A stretch of DNA of 17,122 bases from an uncultured Bryobacterales bacterium (GCA_937959285.1 CALGAR010000075.1:1-17122), one strand, 5' to 3'. Positions 7,357 through 14,902 are shown, counted from the stretch's first letter. Translations and numbers: made by a program. Notes: generated by a model from the sequence alone, not told the origin.

Positions 7357-8028
7357 CTACTTCCGGCTCGAGTATTTGTTCAGGGTCGCGAGAAATTGGG
7401 AAGCGGCCTCTGGCGGCTTCACGTCTGTCGTCAGAATTGTGCGGTTCTCCAGGGCTTGGCCGTAAAGCGCCTTGTTGACGTCAACGTCCTGCCGAAGTGT
7501 CGCGCCCTGTAAGGACACACCCGCAAACACGCCGCGGGAACGCGACCAGGAGAGGATTTCCGCCGTCAGAAAGGCGTCGGTTTGCGCCGTCGAGGAGCGC
7601 CCGACAGGGCCGGCGGCAATTGAGGCGTCCCCTCCGAGCGTGAACCGGCTGGAGAGTAATCTCTTCATGCCCCGTTCATTCATCACGAGCATGACCACAT
7701 CTGTCTCCGAGCCGCCGATTTGAAAGCCGATGCTGCCACCCTCCACCCGGACGGCAGCCGGAGAGGACCATCCGATCTTATTCGGTTTGCGGCACGAAAC
7801 GAAGCCCCGCCCGTACTTGCCGCCTACGATAAACGCGCCTTTTTTCAAGCCGGGAACGACTACCGCGCATTCCGCCTTCTCGAGAAGGTCCTGAGGAATC
7901 GCCCGGTCTTTCGATTGCATTACTTCGTTCAGCACTTCCGCAGCAGCATTCAAGCGCCGGATGTCGTTCGATTGTCCGAAGGCAACAGACGCAGCCAGAA
8001 TCATCAGCGGCAAACAGTGTGCTTTCAT
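7357..8028 (-). CDS. Exported lipid-binding SYLF-domain (Ysc84) protein
   Basis: 223 residues from the ATG at 8028, chosen because AGGAG lies just upstream and because MKAHCLPLMILAASVAFGQ is a standard signal peptide (likely cleaved near residue 18). The mature part matches the Ysc84/SYLF family: an N-terminal helical segment, then CAVVVPGLKKGAFIVGGKYG, SSPAAVRVEGGSIGFQIGG and a VFAGVSLQGATLRQD segment near the C-terminus. SYLF domains bind phosphoinositides in eukaryotes; bacterial members are periplasmic or envelope proteins of unclear role. Its stop lies 7 nt from the msrA stop, so there is no room for separate terminators. The 52-residue membrane-protein gene lies 83 nt upstream on the same strand. 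Confidence 0.9.
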   Translation of the reverse strand: MKAHCLPLMILAASVAFGQSNDIRRLNAAAEVLNEVMQSKDRAIPQDLLEKAECAVVVPGLKKGAFIVGGKYGRGFVSCRKPNKIGWSSPAAVRVEGGSIGFQIGGSETDVVMLVMNERGMKRLLSSRFTLGGDASIAAGPVGRSSTAQTDAFLTAEILSWSRSRGVFAGVSLQGATLRQDVDVNKALYGQALENRTILTTDVKPPEAASQFLATLNKYSSRK

Positions 8029-8111
8029 AGCCTCTCCTACTGACGACATCGGTAATTCTACCAGACGATCAGTAAGAGAACACTGTTACCCTGCATGTTT
8101 TCCGCGCATCT

Positions 8112-8270
8112 TCACGCTTGATAGCGCCGTGACATGCTTAATAGTACGAAACCGATCATCAGAATCACACCAACGGCGATCCACGGGTCAGGAACGTTCA
8201 ATAGCTGCGCGGCCAGAACCAGCGCCCCGATCACGGCGACCAACCCGAGCAGATACAATGCCGTGGCCAT
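8112..8270 (-). CDS. Small two-helix membrane protein, 52 residues
   Basis: A short open frame reading MATALYLLGLVAVIGALVLAAQ up to a turn NVPDPW, then IAVGVILMIGFVLLSMSRRYQA, split here only for length. Two hydrophobic helices (about 4-22 and 30-46) are joined by a short polar turn with P27, P29 and W30, and the C-terminus is basic (positive-inside). A GGTGGGGG stretch lies about 6-10 nt upstream of the ATG at 8270. Small proteins of this layout (helix, hinge with VPxxW, helix) occur widely in bacteria without a known function. The hydrophobic pattern and ribosome-binding site argue for a real gene; no homology search was possible. Confidence 0.7.
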   Translation of the reverse strand: MATALYLLGLVAVIGALVLAAQLLNVPDPWIAVGVILMIGFVLLSMSRRYQA

Positions 8271-8391
8271 AACATACCCCCACCCTTACCGTTGCAAAGA
8301 GCATGCCACTCGCACGTTGCCAAGGCGGAGCCCGGTCCGCCGGTCGAAGGAGGCAGCGAAGATTAAAAAAATTGATTGTTTCGCACAGGAT

Positions 8392-8421
8392 TTGTGCAAA
8401 CGGTTACCGGCGTGTTATTCT
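8392..8421 (+). promoter_or_regulatory. Candidate promoter of tRNA-Asp
   Basis: TTGTGC (8392-8397) and TATTCT (8416-8421) are separated by 18 nt and end about 23 nt before the tRNA. Both boxes match the sigma-70 consensus only partly (3/6 and 4/6). The -35 box overlaps a small inverted repeat GCACA/TGTGC (8383-8387, 8393-8397). The upstream A-tract at 8364-8371 could act as an UP-like element. Weak but well placed. Confidence 0.35.
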
Positions 8422-8444
8422 GGGATCGACTTTGCACTTCAGTC

Positions 8445-8521
<77 letters not shown>

Positions 8522-8523
8522 TT

Positions 8524-8570
8524 CCTTTCAGCGTCTACGTTAGGAAATTGGGATATACCGCCCTGAAAGG
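8524..8570. repeat. Inverted repeat just downstream of tRNA-Asp
   Basis: CCTTTCAG (8524-8531) and CTGAAAGG (8563-8570) are perfect 8-nt arms separated by 31 nt. The stem would form 3 nt after the tRNA CCA end and could act in 3' processing or termination. There is no T-tract after the second arm, so it is not a standard intrinsic terminator. Confidence 0.45.
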
Positions 8571-8672
8571 CAATCTCCTGCAGCAATCCAATGATGATCC
8601 TGTGATGCCGCAGACTGCATAGAGTTGCCCCAAGACATTTCTCCTCAAGATGTTTGCAAGTCAGGAGAGGAG

Positions 8673-8738
8673 TCGGCTCCAGTTAAAGATCCGAGCCGAT
8701 AAGCCCTGGTCCGATTTCTCTCGGACCAGGTAACTGGC
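8673..8738. repeat. Nested, competing inverted repeats between tRNA-Asp and the deaminase gene
   Basis: Three perfect pairings lie within 66 nt. Arm pair A is TCGGCTC (8673-8679) with GAGCCGA (8693-8699). Pair B is CCTGGTCCGA (8706-8715) with TCGGACCAGG (8722-8731), a 10-bp stem with a 6-nt loop. Pair C is CCAGTTA (8679-8685) with TAACTGG (8732-8738), enclosing B but using bases in the loop of A. A and C therefore exclude each other or form a pseudoknot. The element lies just past the stop of the minus-strand deaminase gene and could be its transcript end, though no T-tract follows on either strand. Confidence 0.6.
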
Positions 8739-8763
8739 TTGTATCGAAAGAGGGGTTCGCGGC

Positions 8764-9552
8764 TCAGGCGTGGGCGGCTGCCTCGTCGAGCAGCGCTGCC
8801 GAAGCGCGGTCGAGGTAGAGGGTGGCGTTTGGATGCCGGCGCAGGATTGAGGCCGGACATGCCGTCTCAATCGGACCGTTCAGCGCGGCTCGAACGGCTG
8901 CGCTCTTTGTCGGACCTGGGACGACCACGATCGCCCGTGGCACGCGTGTGAGAGCGGGCACAGTGAGCGTCAGCGCGTATCGCGGGACGTCATCCAGAGT
9001 CGGGAAGGCGCCGTCGTTGACCTGCTGCTGGCGGCACACCTCATCGAGCTCCACTTTCTTAATGAGCACCGGATCCTGGAAGTCGCAGACGGGAGGATCA
9101 TTGAAGGCAATGTGGCCGTTCTCTCCAATCCCCATAATCACAAGGCCCGGCTGATTGGCTTCCAGTAGCTCTGCGTAGCGCCGGCACTCTGCCTCAATGT
9201 CCGGCGCATCCCCCCCAATCTCATGAAAGGCTGCCAGCGGGACGTACTTCACCAGGTGTTCCTGGAGAAAGCGGCGGAAGGACGCCGGATGCTCCTTCGT
9301 CATTCCCACATACTCATCCATGTGGAACGCGGTTACGCGACTCCAATCGATGGACGAGTTCGAACGAAGGGCCGTCAGGCATTCGACTTGAGAGGCAGCG
9401 CAAGCGAAAATCACTTTCGCCTGCCCTTCTCGTTCGATCAGCTCGCGGATTCGTGCCGCGGCCGCCTCAGCCGCTGCTGCGCCCATCCTGGCGCGGTCAG
9501 GGTGAATCTCCACCGCCAACTGCTCGCGCCTAAACTTCACGGGTTCTGTCAA
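8764..9552 (-). CDS. Glucosamine-6-phosphate deaminase-like protein (NagB family, divergent)
   Basis: 262 residues from TTG at 9552. The NagB/6-phosphogluconolactonase fold is clear: FHMDEYVGMTKEHPASF (about 76-92, D79 equals E. coli NagB D72) and IMGIGENGHIAFNDP (139-153). Relative to E. coli GVGNDGHIAFNEP, the catalytic D141 is N145 and E148 is D152, while H147 (H143) is kept. The phosphate loop GLPTGGTP is replaced by a FACAASQVE segment. This marks a distinct subfamily, so isomerising deamination of glucosamine-6-phosphate to fructose-6-phosphate is probable but not certain. Start: GGGAGG at 9561-9566 is 8 nt from this TTG but only 2 nt from the in-frame GTG at 9558. It stands alone, divergent from the efflux operon, with no nagA, nagE or nagC nearby. 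Confidence 0.82.
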   Translation of the reverse strand: MTEPVKFRREQLAVEIHPDRARMGAAAAEAAAARIRELIEREGQAKVIFACAASQVECLTALRSNSSIDWSRVTAFHMDEYVGMTKEHPASFRRFLQEHLVKYVPLAAFHEIGGDAPDIEAECRRYAELLEANQPGLVIMGIGENGHIAFNDPPVCDFQDPVLIKKVELDEVCRQQQVNDGAFPTLDDVPRYALTLTVPALTRVPRAIVVVPGPTKSAAVRAALNGPIETACPASILRRHPNATLYLDRASAALLDEAAAHA

Positions 9553-9560
9553 GATCACAT

Positions 9561-9566
9561 CCTCCC
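9561..9566 (-). promoter_or_regulatory. Strong ribosome-binding site that sets the deaminase start
   Basis: On the minus strand GGGAGG is followed by ATGTGATC and then TTG. The ATG at 9560 is followed directly by TGA, so it codes nothing. The GTG at 9558 is too close to the site. The TTG at 9552 has ideal 8-nt spacing and is taken as the start. Confidence 0.6.
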
Positions 9567-9585
9567 TGGTACGTTACATCCACGG

Positions 9586-9591
9586 ATTGTA
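9586..9591 (-). promoter_or_regulatory. Candidate -10 box for the deaminase gene
   Basis: TACAAT on the minus strand (5 of 6 to consensus) would start a transcript about 20 nt before the ribosome-binding site. No good -35 hexamer is found at 16-18 nt, so it would need an activator or an alternative sigma factor. Confidence 0.25.
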
Positions 9592-9708
9592 GCGAAAATT
9601 ACTGCCTTCCTACTTCGAGCATTTTTTCTCTCCGTCCGCCTAACCGGTTTTTGCAGTGGTCGCGTCTAATGCTAACGAGCGCCTCGTACTCGACTTATCC
9701 GGAGCTCT

Positions 9709-10870
9709 ATGGAAGCCTCGCAATCCGATTCGCCGCATCGCATGCACGTCCCGTATGACCTCAATCCAGCGGGGCGGCTCTCGTCGGTCGCGCTTCTGTG
9801 CGTCCTGCTTGCCGGCTGCGATGCTCCGGCACCTCTGACAGAGGCTCGATCAACGATCACCGCAGCGAGCAAAGCCGGATCCGACGGGACGGCTAATCTT
9901 GACGCGCCCCCGGCCATACGCACGATACGGGCAACCGGAACGATACAAGCTCAGCGGGCATACAACATACAGGTGCCGCAGCTCAGCGGACAGAATACGC
10001 GCATCTCGATCACCAACCTTGTTCCCATGGAACCCGAGTCAAAGAAGGTGACATTCTGGTCGAGTTTGACTGCACCCAGGAAATCGACAATCTGCGTGAG
10101 GCCCAGGCGAAGTAGACGAACTGGCGCACAAGCTTGAACAGAAGAGAGCCGAGATCCGGAACGACGCAGCCAAGCGGGCAGCAATACTTCGCGAAGCTGA
10201 AGCGGACCTCGCAAAAGCCGAGCTTCAACTCCAGAAGGCCGAACTGCTGAGCGAAATTGACCGGCTGAAACATGAAACCAAAGCAGAGAGCGCTCGTGCC
10301 CGCGTAGCAAGCCTCAAAAAGTCGAATCAGCTCCGGGACCAGGCGGAAGCGGCCGCGCTCAGGGTCGCAGAGCTTCAGAAGGAACGGCAAAGGCTCGTCG
10401 TCGAAAGGACACAGCGGAACCTGGAGCGGTTGGTCATTCGCGCGCCGATCGCGGGAATGACCGCCCTCGAAAGCATCTGGCGTAGCGGGTCAATGGGACC
10501 GGCTCAGATAGGAGATCAAGTCTGGCCCGGGCAAACGCTCCTTCGCATTTTCGATCCATCGCTGATGTTAGTGGAAACATCGGTCAGCGAGCCCGATGGA
10601 GCGGTGCTGGTTCCCGGTGTGAAGGCGCGAATCCGCCTCGACGCATATCCGGAAGCGCTCTTCGATTGCGAGTTTGAATCGTCAAGTCCTGTCGCCTCGA
10701 GCGCCCTCGACACACCCATCAAGACCTTTGCCGCTCGCTTCCGGATTCAACAACTGGACCCCCGGCTCCTGCCTGATCTGTCTGCGTCTGTCGAGATCGA
10801 GGTTCCAAACAAACCGGCCACTGCTCAGGTTGCCTCCTTCCCATCCTCGAACGGGAGATCAGCCCAGTGA
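9709..10870 (+). pseudogene. HlyD/AcrA-type periplasmic adaptor lipoprotein, broken by two frameshifts
   Basis: Three frames in turn carry one protein. Frame 1 (ATG 9709, GGAG 4 nt upstream) encodes a signal segment ending in lipobox LAGC (C37) and the first half of a lipoyl-like barrel up to about 10026. Frame 2 continues with GTRVKEGDILVEFDCTQEID from 10029 to about 10111, then meets TAG at 10113. Frame 3 resumes with VDELAHKLEQKRAEI from 10112 to the TGA at 10868: a long coiled coil (10112-10420), the second barrel half VIRAPIAGM, a beta-barrel and the membrane-proximal end. Each shift equals the loss of one base (in the CCC-A-TGG and GCGAA-GTAG contexts). Repaired, it would be about 387 residues, like its two neighbours. 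Its last codon overlaps the next gene by 4 nt. This is either a real decayed adaptor or two sequencing errors. Confidence 0.8.
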
Positions 10871-12123
10871 CCATACTCAAGAGTCCTGAATGGAGGCGAA
10901 CCCTGCGGTTTTGGCTGACTTTTCTAGTCGTGTGCACCGTCATAATCGCCGGCGGCTGGGGCGCGCGCGAAATCCGGCAGGCTAGGACTGCCGTCGATCT
11001 TCCCATGGCTCCGGCGCGAGAGGGAGAATTCCTCGTCATCGTGCCGTGCCGGGGTGAACTGGTCGCTGAGCGATCCGTACAACTTACAGCCCCGAACATA
11101 CCGAACCTGCAAATCGTCTGGACGGCGCCGCCCGGTTCCCACGTGAAGCGGGGCGATGTCGTCCTGCGCTTTGATTCAAGTGCTGCAACCCAGCAATTGC
11201 AGGAGAAGGAAGCTGCGCTTCAGCAGGCGGCGGCCGCCCTGGAGCAGGCTGAGGCGGAGGCGCGAATTACGGCGGAGCAGGACCGGCGTGATCTGCTGGC
11301 GGCCCAGTACGAGGTTGAGAAGGCAAGGCTTGAAGTTTCCAAACAGGAGATTATGAGCCGCCTTCAAGGCGAGGAAGCCCGGATTGCGCTGCGCATGGCT
11401 GAAGATAAGCTGCGCGTGCAACAGGCCGCAAACGAGCTGAACAGAGCTTCCAATGCCGCGAAGATCGCGGCCGCAAAGAGGCAGCTGGAGGAGGCTCAGG
11501 CGGATGTGGAGCTGATCCGGCGCCGCCTGGCGCAGATGGAGGTCAGGGCGCCGAGCGATGGCGTAATCGTATTTCTCAATAACTACTCGCAAGGCTGGAT
11601 GAACGCCAAGCCGTTCAAAGCGGGCGACAGCGTCTTTCCCGGGAACCCCATTGCCGAGATTCCCGACCTGAAGTCCCTCCATCTGAAAGGCAAGCTGGAA
11701 GAGATCGACCGCGGCCGAGTCAAACCCTCTCAGCCGGCGAACATCTCTGTCGACTCGCTGCCGGAGAAAAGGTTCGCCGGAGAGCTCGTCGCGATTTCGC
11801 CGCTCACCGAACGAAGCTTTGAATGGCCCCCGACAAGAAGCTTTCGCTCCTTTGCGAGGCTGAAGGAATTCGATGGCCGATTGCGGCCCGGGATGAACGG
11901 GCGCGCTGACATTATCATCGAACGCGTTCCCAATGCGGTGAGCATCCCGGCCAAGGTGTTGTTTACGCGGGATGGGAAGCCGGTGGGGTTTGTTCCCACC
12001 AAGCGTGAATACAAGGCCGTAGAAGCCGAAATCCAGGCACGCAACGTGGATGAAGTGGCTGTGAAGGGATTGGCTCCAGGAACGATGGTCACGTTAGTGG
12101 AAGTAGAGGAGAGGAAGCCGTGA
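10867..12123 (+). CDS. HlyD-family periplasmic adaptor subunit (second of three)
   Basis: 418 residues from GTG 10867 (GGGAG 9 nt upstream), overlapping the previous stop by 4 nt (GTGA). One N-terminal membrane anchor (about residues 14-34) is followed by a barrel-sandwich half VQLTAPNIPN...HVKRGDVVLRFD (about 60-100). Next comes an Ala/Glu/Gln/Arg-rich coiled coil (about 105-215), the second sandwich half MEVRAPSDGVIVFL (about 219-232), a beta-barrel (about 265-340) and a membrane-proximal domain. Such adaptors link an inner-membrane pump to an outer-membrane channel. No lipobox, unlike the first adaptor. Sequence layout is close to the third adaptor, suggesting old tandem duplication. It is translationally coupled to both neighbours. 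Substrate unknown. Confidence 0.9.
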   Translation: MTILKSPEWRRTLRFWLTFLVVCTVIIAGGWGAREIRQARTAVDLPMAPAREGEFLVIVPCRGELVAERSVQLTAPNIPNLQIVWTAPPGSHVKRGDVVLRFDSSAATQQLQEKEAALQQAAAALEQAEAEARITAEQDRRDLLAAQYEVEKARLEVSKQEIMSRLQGEEARIALRMAEDKLRVQQAANELNRASNAAKIAAAKRQLEEAQADVELIRRRLAQMEVRAPSDGVIVFLNNYSQGWMNAKPFKAGDSVFPGNPIAEIPDLKSLHLKGKLEEIDRGRVKPSQPANISVDSLPEKRFAGELVAISPLTERSFEWPPTRSFRSFARLKEFDGRLRPGMNGRADIIIERVPNAVSIPAKVLFTRDGKPVGFVPTKREYKAVEAEIQARNVDEVAVKGLAPGTMVTLVEVEERKP

Positions 12124-13412
12124 GGAAGTGGATTCTGGCTGCCCTCTCGATAGCCGCCCTCCTCGCGCTGCTTGCATTAGGAGGAGCACAGCTTTACCAG
12201 CAAGTGAATGCAGCGTCTGCAGGGAAAACGATACCGACGACAAGCGTACAGTTGGGTGATGTTGTCTTCTCCGTCACTGCCCGCGGCGATCTGCAGGGCG
12301 GCAATTCCGTCGTCCTCACCGCGCCGATGACCGGAGCCCGGGAGCTGATCCTCAAGCAACTGCGCAGGTCCGGAGAGCTGGTGCGTGAAGGCGACATCGT
12401 TGCCCAGTTCGACACCACGGAGGAAGAGTACAAGCTGCGCGAAGCCGAAGCGGACCTTGCGGAAGCGGAGCAGAAGGTAATCCAGGCGAAGGCGGAGAGC
12501 ACTGCGCGGGAAGAGGAAGACAACTATGCGCTGATCAAGGCACGCGCGGAACTTCGGATCGCGGAGCTTGAAGCTCGCCGCAACCCTTTGCTGGCCGCCA
12601 TCGCCGCACGGCAAAACGATCTCGCCGTCCAGGCAGCGCGGGATCAGTTGAACCAGTTGGAGAAAGATCTGGCGGCGCGGCGCGCCACAAGCGACGCGGG
12701 TATTGCGATGCAGGAGGCGGCCCGGAAGAAGGCACAGTCCCAGGCAGAGACGGCGCGCCGCAACATCGAGTCCATGATGCTTCGGGCGAAGAGGGCGGGG
12801 TATGTATCGATCCAGCAGAACCAGAACAGCAACTTCTGGTATCCCGGTCTGGTGCTCCCACTGTTGCAGGTGGGCGATACGGTGCGCGCCGGCATGGCCG
12901 TCGCACAGATCCTGGACATGAAGAACTGGGAAGTCGTGGCTCGTATCTCCGAACTCGATCGGGGGCATCTGGCTCTCGGCCAGAAGGCGGAGATTACAGT
13001 GGTGGCGCTTCCGGGGAAGGTGTTTCATGGCAGGATCAGCGATCTCGGCGGCACTACCGGACCTCCCTGGGACCGCAGGTTCGAGTGCAAACTCACACTC
13101 GACGACCCTCAGCCCGAGCTACGGCCGGGAATGAGCGCCCGCATCGTAATCACCACCGAGAAGAAGACTGGCGTGCTGTGGGTGCCCTCTCAAGCCGTCT
13201 TTGAAAGCGACGGCAGGACGTTCGTGTACCTGAAGACGCCCGAAGGATTCCGGCCCGCAGACGTGAAAGTTGTGCGCCGGAGCGAAAGCCAGGTGGTGAT
13301 TGAGGGACTCAAACAGGGGCAACTGGTGGCGCTTGCGAGTCCCGATCAGAAAGCGGATGCCGGACAGGGCAAGCGTGGTCCGGCAGCGGCGACAAAGGCG
13401 ATGGCGAGATGA
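12120..13412 (+). CDS. HlyD-family periplasmic adaptor subunit (third of three)
   Basis: 430 residues from GTG 12120, with AGAGGA upstream and a 4-nt GTGA overlap with adaptor two. The N-terminus is a single anchor or uncleaved signal (about 4-24, very Ala/Leu-rich). The first sandwich half contains VVLTAPMTGARELI and LVREGDIVAQFDTTEEE (about 62-105). A coiled coil of about 110 residues, rich in A, E, R and Q, spans roughly 105-215. The second half reads MLRAKRAGYVSIQ (about 219-231), then a beta-barrel with LDRGHLALGQKAEITVVALPGKVFHGRI and the end domain GVLWVPSQAVF. A lysine- and glycine-rich tail closes the protein. The stop overlaps the permease start by 4 nt (ATGA), so this adaptor is the most likely direct partner of that permease. 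Confidence 0.9.
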   Translation: MRKWILAALSIAALLALLALGGAQLYQQVNAASAGKTIPTTSVQLGDVVFSVTARGDLQGGNSVVLTAPMTGARELILKQLRRSGELVREGDIVAQFDTTEEEYKLREAEADLAEAEQKVIQAKAESTAREEEDNYALIKARAELRIAELEARRNPLLAAIAARQNDLAVQAARDQLNQLEKDLAARRATSDAGIAMQEAARKKAQSQAETARRNIESMMLRAKRAGYVSIQQNQNSNFWYPGLVLPLLQVGDTVRAGMAVAQILDMKNWEVVARISELDRGHLALGQKAEITVVALPGKVFHGRISDLGGTTGPPWDRRFECKLTLDDPQPELRPGMSARIVITTEKKTGVLWVPSQAVFESDGRTFVYLKTPEGFRPADVKVVRRSESQVVIEGLKQGQLVALASPDQKADAGQGKRGPAAATKAMAR

Positions 13413-14668
13413 TCGACGGTCTCCAACGGTTGATAGCGGACACGATTCAGGCCGCACAGAATCTGCGTGCGCAGAAAACACGAACCATGCTCACGGCATT
13501 GGGCATTGTGTTCGGGGTCGGCTCGGTGATCGGAATGCTCGCGATTGGGGCGGGAGCCCGGCAGGAATCGCTGCGCTTCATCGAAGAACTAGGCGTTCGT
13601 AATCTCATGATCGATTCCAGACCGGCGGCGAGCAGGGAGGAACTGCAGCAGCGCCGCCGCTCATCGCCGGGTCTTACCGAGCGCGACGTAAGAATCTTGC
13701 AGGCAAACATCGACGCAATCGAGTTTCTTTCTCCGCGTCGAAGCCTGCATCCCGCGCGGCTTCTGCCCAAACCCTCGAAGGACACGCCCGGACTCTACGG
13801 GGTCTACCCCTCGTATGCTGTCATCCACAATCTCACTCCGGTGGAAGGGCGTTTCTTCAATGAGAGCGAGGAGGCGGAGGCAGCAGCCGTGTGCGTGCTC
13901 GGAGAGGCAGCCAAAGTAAATCTGCTCGGCTACGGCAAGGCGATTGGACAATACATCAAGGTCAATGATACGTGGCTGCGGGTGATTGGGGTTCTGGGCC
14001 AGAAAGCCACGTCCGGCATGGACACTTCCGCCACCGCTTCTCAAGACAGGAACAACCTCATTTACATTCCATTCAATACGTTTCAGTACCGCTTTTGGGA
14101 TACGAGCGGGTTCATGAAAGATGAGATCGATGGGGTGGATATCCGGCTGAAGGACGGCGCCGACAGTATCGAGGCGGCTCAGGTGGTCACAGCGATTCTG
14201 AACTCAACACACCACAATACACCGGACTTTTCCGTCACGATTCCGGCAGCGCTTCTTGCTCAGCAGCAGCGCACGCAGACAATCTTCACCTACGTGATGG
14301 TCGCCATTGCGGCGATCTCGCTGCTGGTGGGCGGAATCGGGATCATGAATATTGTCCTGGCGACAGTAATGGAAAGAACCAGAGAGATTGGCATCCGGCG
14401 GGCCATTGGTGCGCGGCGCTGGGATATTGTCCGTCAATTCCTGACAGAATCCGTGCTCATTTCCGTTGGTGGCGGCGTGGCAGGCATCGGCTGCGGCTTT
14501 TTCCTCTCGTGGCTGATTGCGCGGGCGGCGGAGTGGACAACCATCGTTACCTCCGCGTCTGTAGTGGTGGCCTTTGGTGTCTCAGTTGTTGTCGGAGTTG
14601 CTTTTGGAATCTACCCTGCCTTGAAGGCATCGCGTATCGATCCGATTGAAGCGTTACGTTACGAGTGA
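13409..14668 (+). CDS. MacB-type ABC transporter permease (FtsX/MacB_PCD), no ATPase domain
   Basis: 419 residues. The family layout is complete: TM1 (about 25-47, TMLTALGIVFGVGSVIG), a large periplasmic MacB_PCD domain (about 48-280), then three helices near 285-312, 345-368 and 378-402. Between TM2 and TM3 lies the coupling segment ERTREIGIRRAIGARRWDI; the end reads ALKASRIDPIEALRYE, the standard C-terminus. E. coli MacB is an ATPase fused to this permease (about 650 residues); here the ATPase part is missing and no MacB-type ATPase gene flanks the operon. The ABC ATPase at 940 belongs to another exporter. These permeases are mechanotransmission pumps acting with periplasmic adaptors and TolC, consistent with the three adaptors upstream. 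The start overlaps adaptor three by 4 nt. Substrate unknown (antibiotic, lipid or peptide are options). Confidence 0.92.
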   Translation: MIDGLQRLIADTIQAAQNLRAQKTRTMLTALGIVFGVGSVIGMLAIGAGARQESLRFIEELGVRNLMIDSRPAASREELQQRRRSSPGLTERDVRILQANIDAIEFLSPRRSLHPARLLPKPSKDTPGLYGVYPSYAVIHNLTPVEGRFFNESEEAEAAAVCVLGEAAKVNLLGYGKAIGQYIKVNDTWLRVIGVLGQKATSGMDTSATASQDRNNLIYIPFNTFQYRFWDTSGFMKDEIDGVDIRLKDGADSIEAAQVVTAILNSTHHNTPDFSVTIPAALLAQQQRTQTIFTYVMVAIAAISLLVGGIGIMNIVLATVMERTREIGIRRAIGARRWDIVRQFLTESVLISVGGGVAGIGCGFFLSWLIARAAEWTTIVTSASVVVAFGVSVVVGVAFGIYPALKASRIDPIEALRYE

Positions 14669-14748
14669 TGCCAGCAGCGTTGAAAAGATGTTAACAAATA
14701 TCCACTTTTTGGATTAGCGAAAGTAGGTTCCGAGTTACTATATCCAGC

Positions 14749-14817
14749 GAGGGCCGCAACCGCCCCATCCCGGCATCCCGGCTCCCCACCCCCGGGTTAC
14801 CGAGAACTGCGGCCCTC
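14749..14817. repeat. Long stem-type inverted repeat between the MacB permease and the MscS gene
   Basis: GAGGGCCGCA (14749-14758) and TGCGGCCCTC (14808-14817) are perfect 10-nt arms closing a 49-nt, very C-rich loop on the plus strand. The loop contains CATCCCGG twice in tandem (14766-14773, 14774-14781) and CCCGGG. It lies in a 234-nt gap without any supported gene and could be a terminator-like structure, an RNA leader of the channel gene or a protein-binding repeat. No T-tract follows either arm. Confidence 0.55.
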
Positions 14818-14902
14818 TCGACGGGTAAACACCGGATAATTCGTCGCCGGTCAAACCGCCGTCCGCCGGGTCTGAAGATTCTCCTCATGCGAAAATTGGA
14901 AA

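Noticed and set aside
8524..8570. An intrinsic terminator for tRNA-Asp
   Set aside because: The arms are perfect but the loop is 31 nt and no T-tract follows, so it is kept only as an inverted repeat.
14749..14817. A cyclic-di-GMP (GEMM-I) riboswitch, suggested by the GGGTTACCGA string
   Set aside because: The other conserved GEMM parts (GCA-AA-GG entry and the GAAA tetraloop-receptor arm in the right order) are not found, so only a generic structured element is reported.
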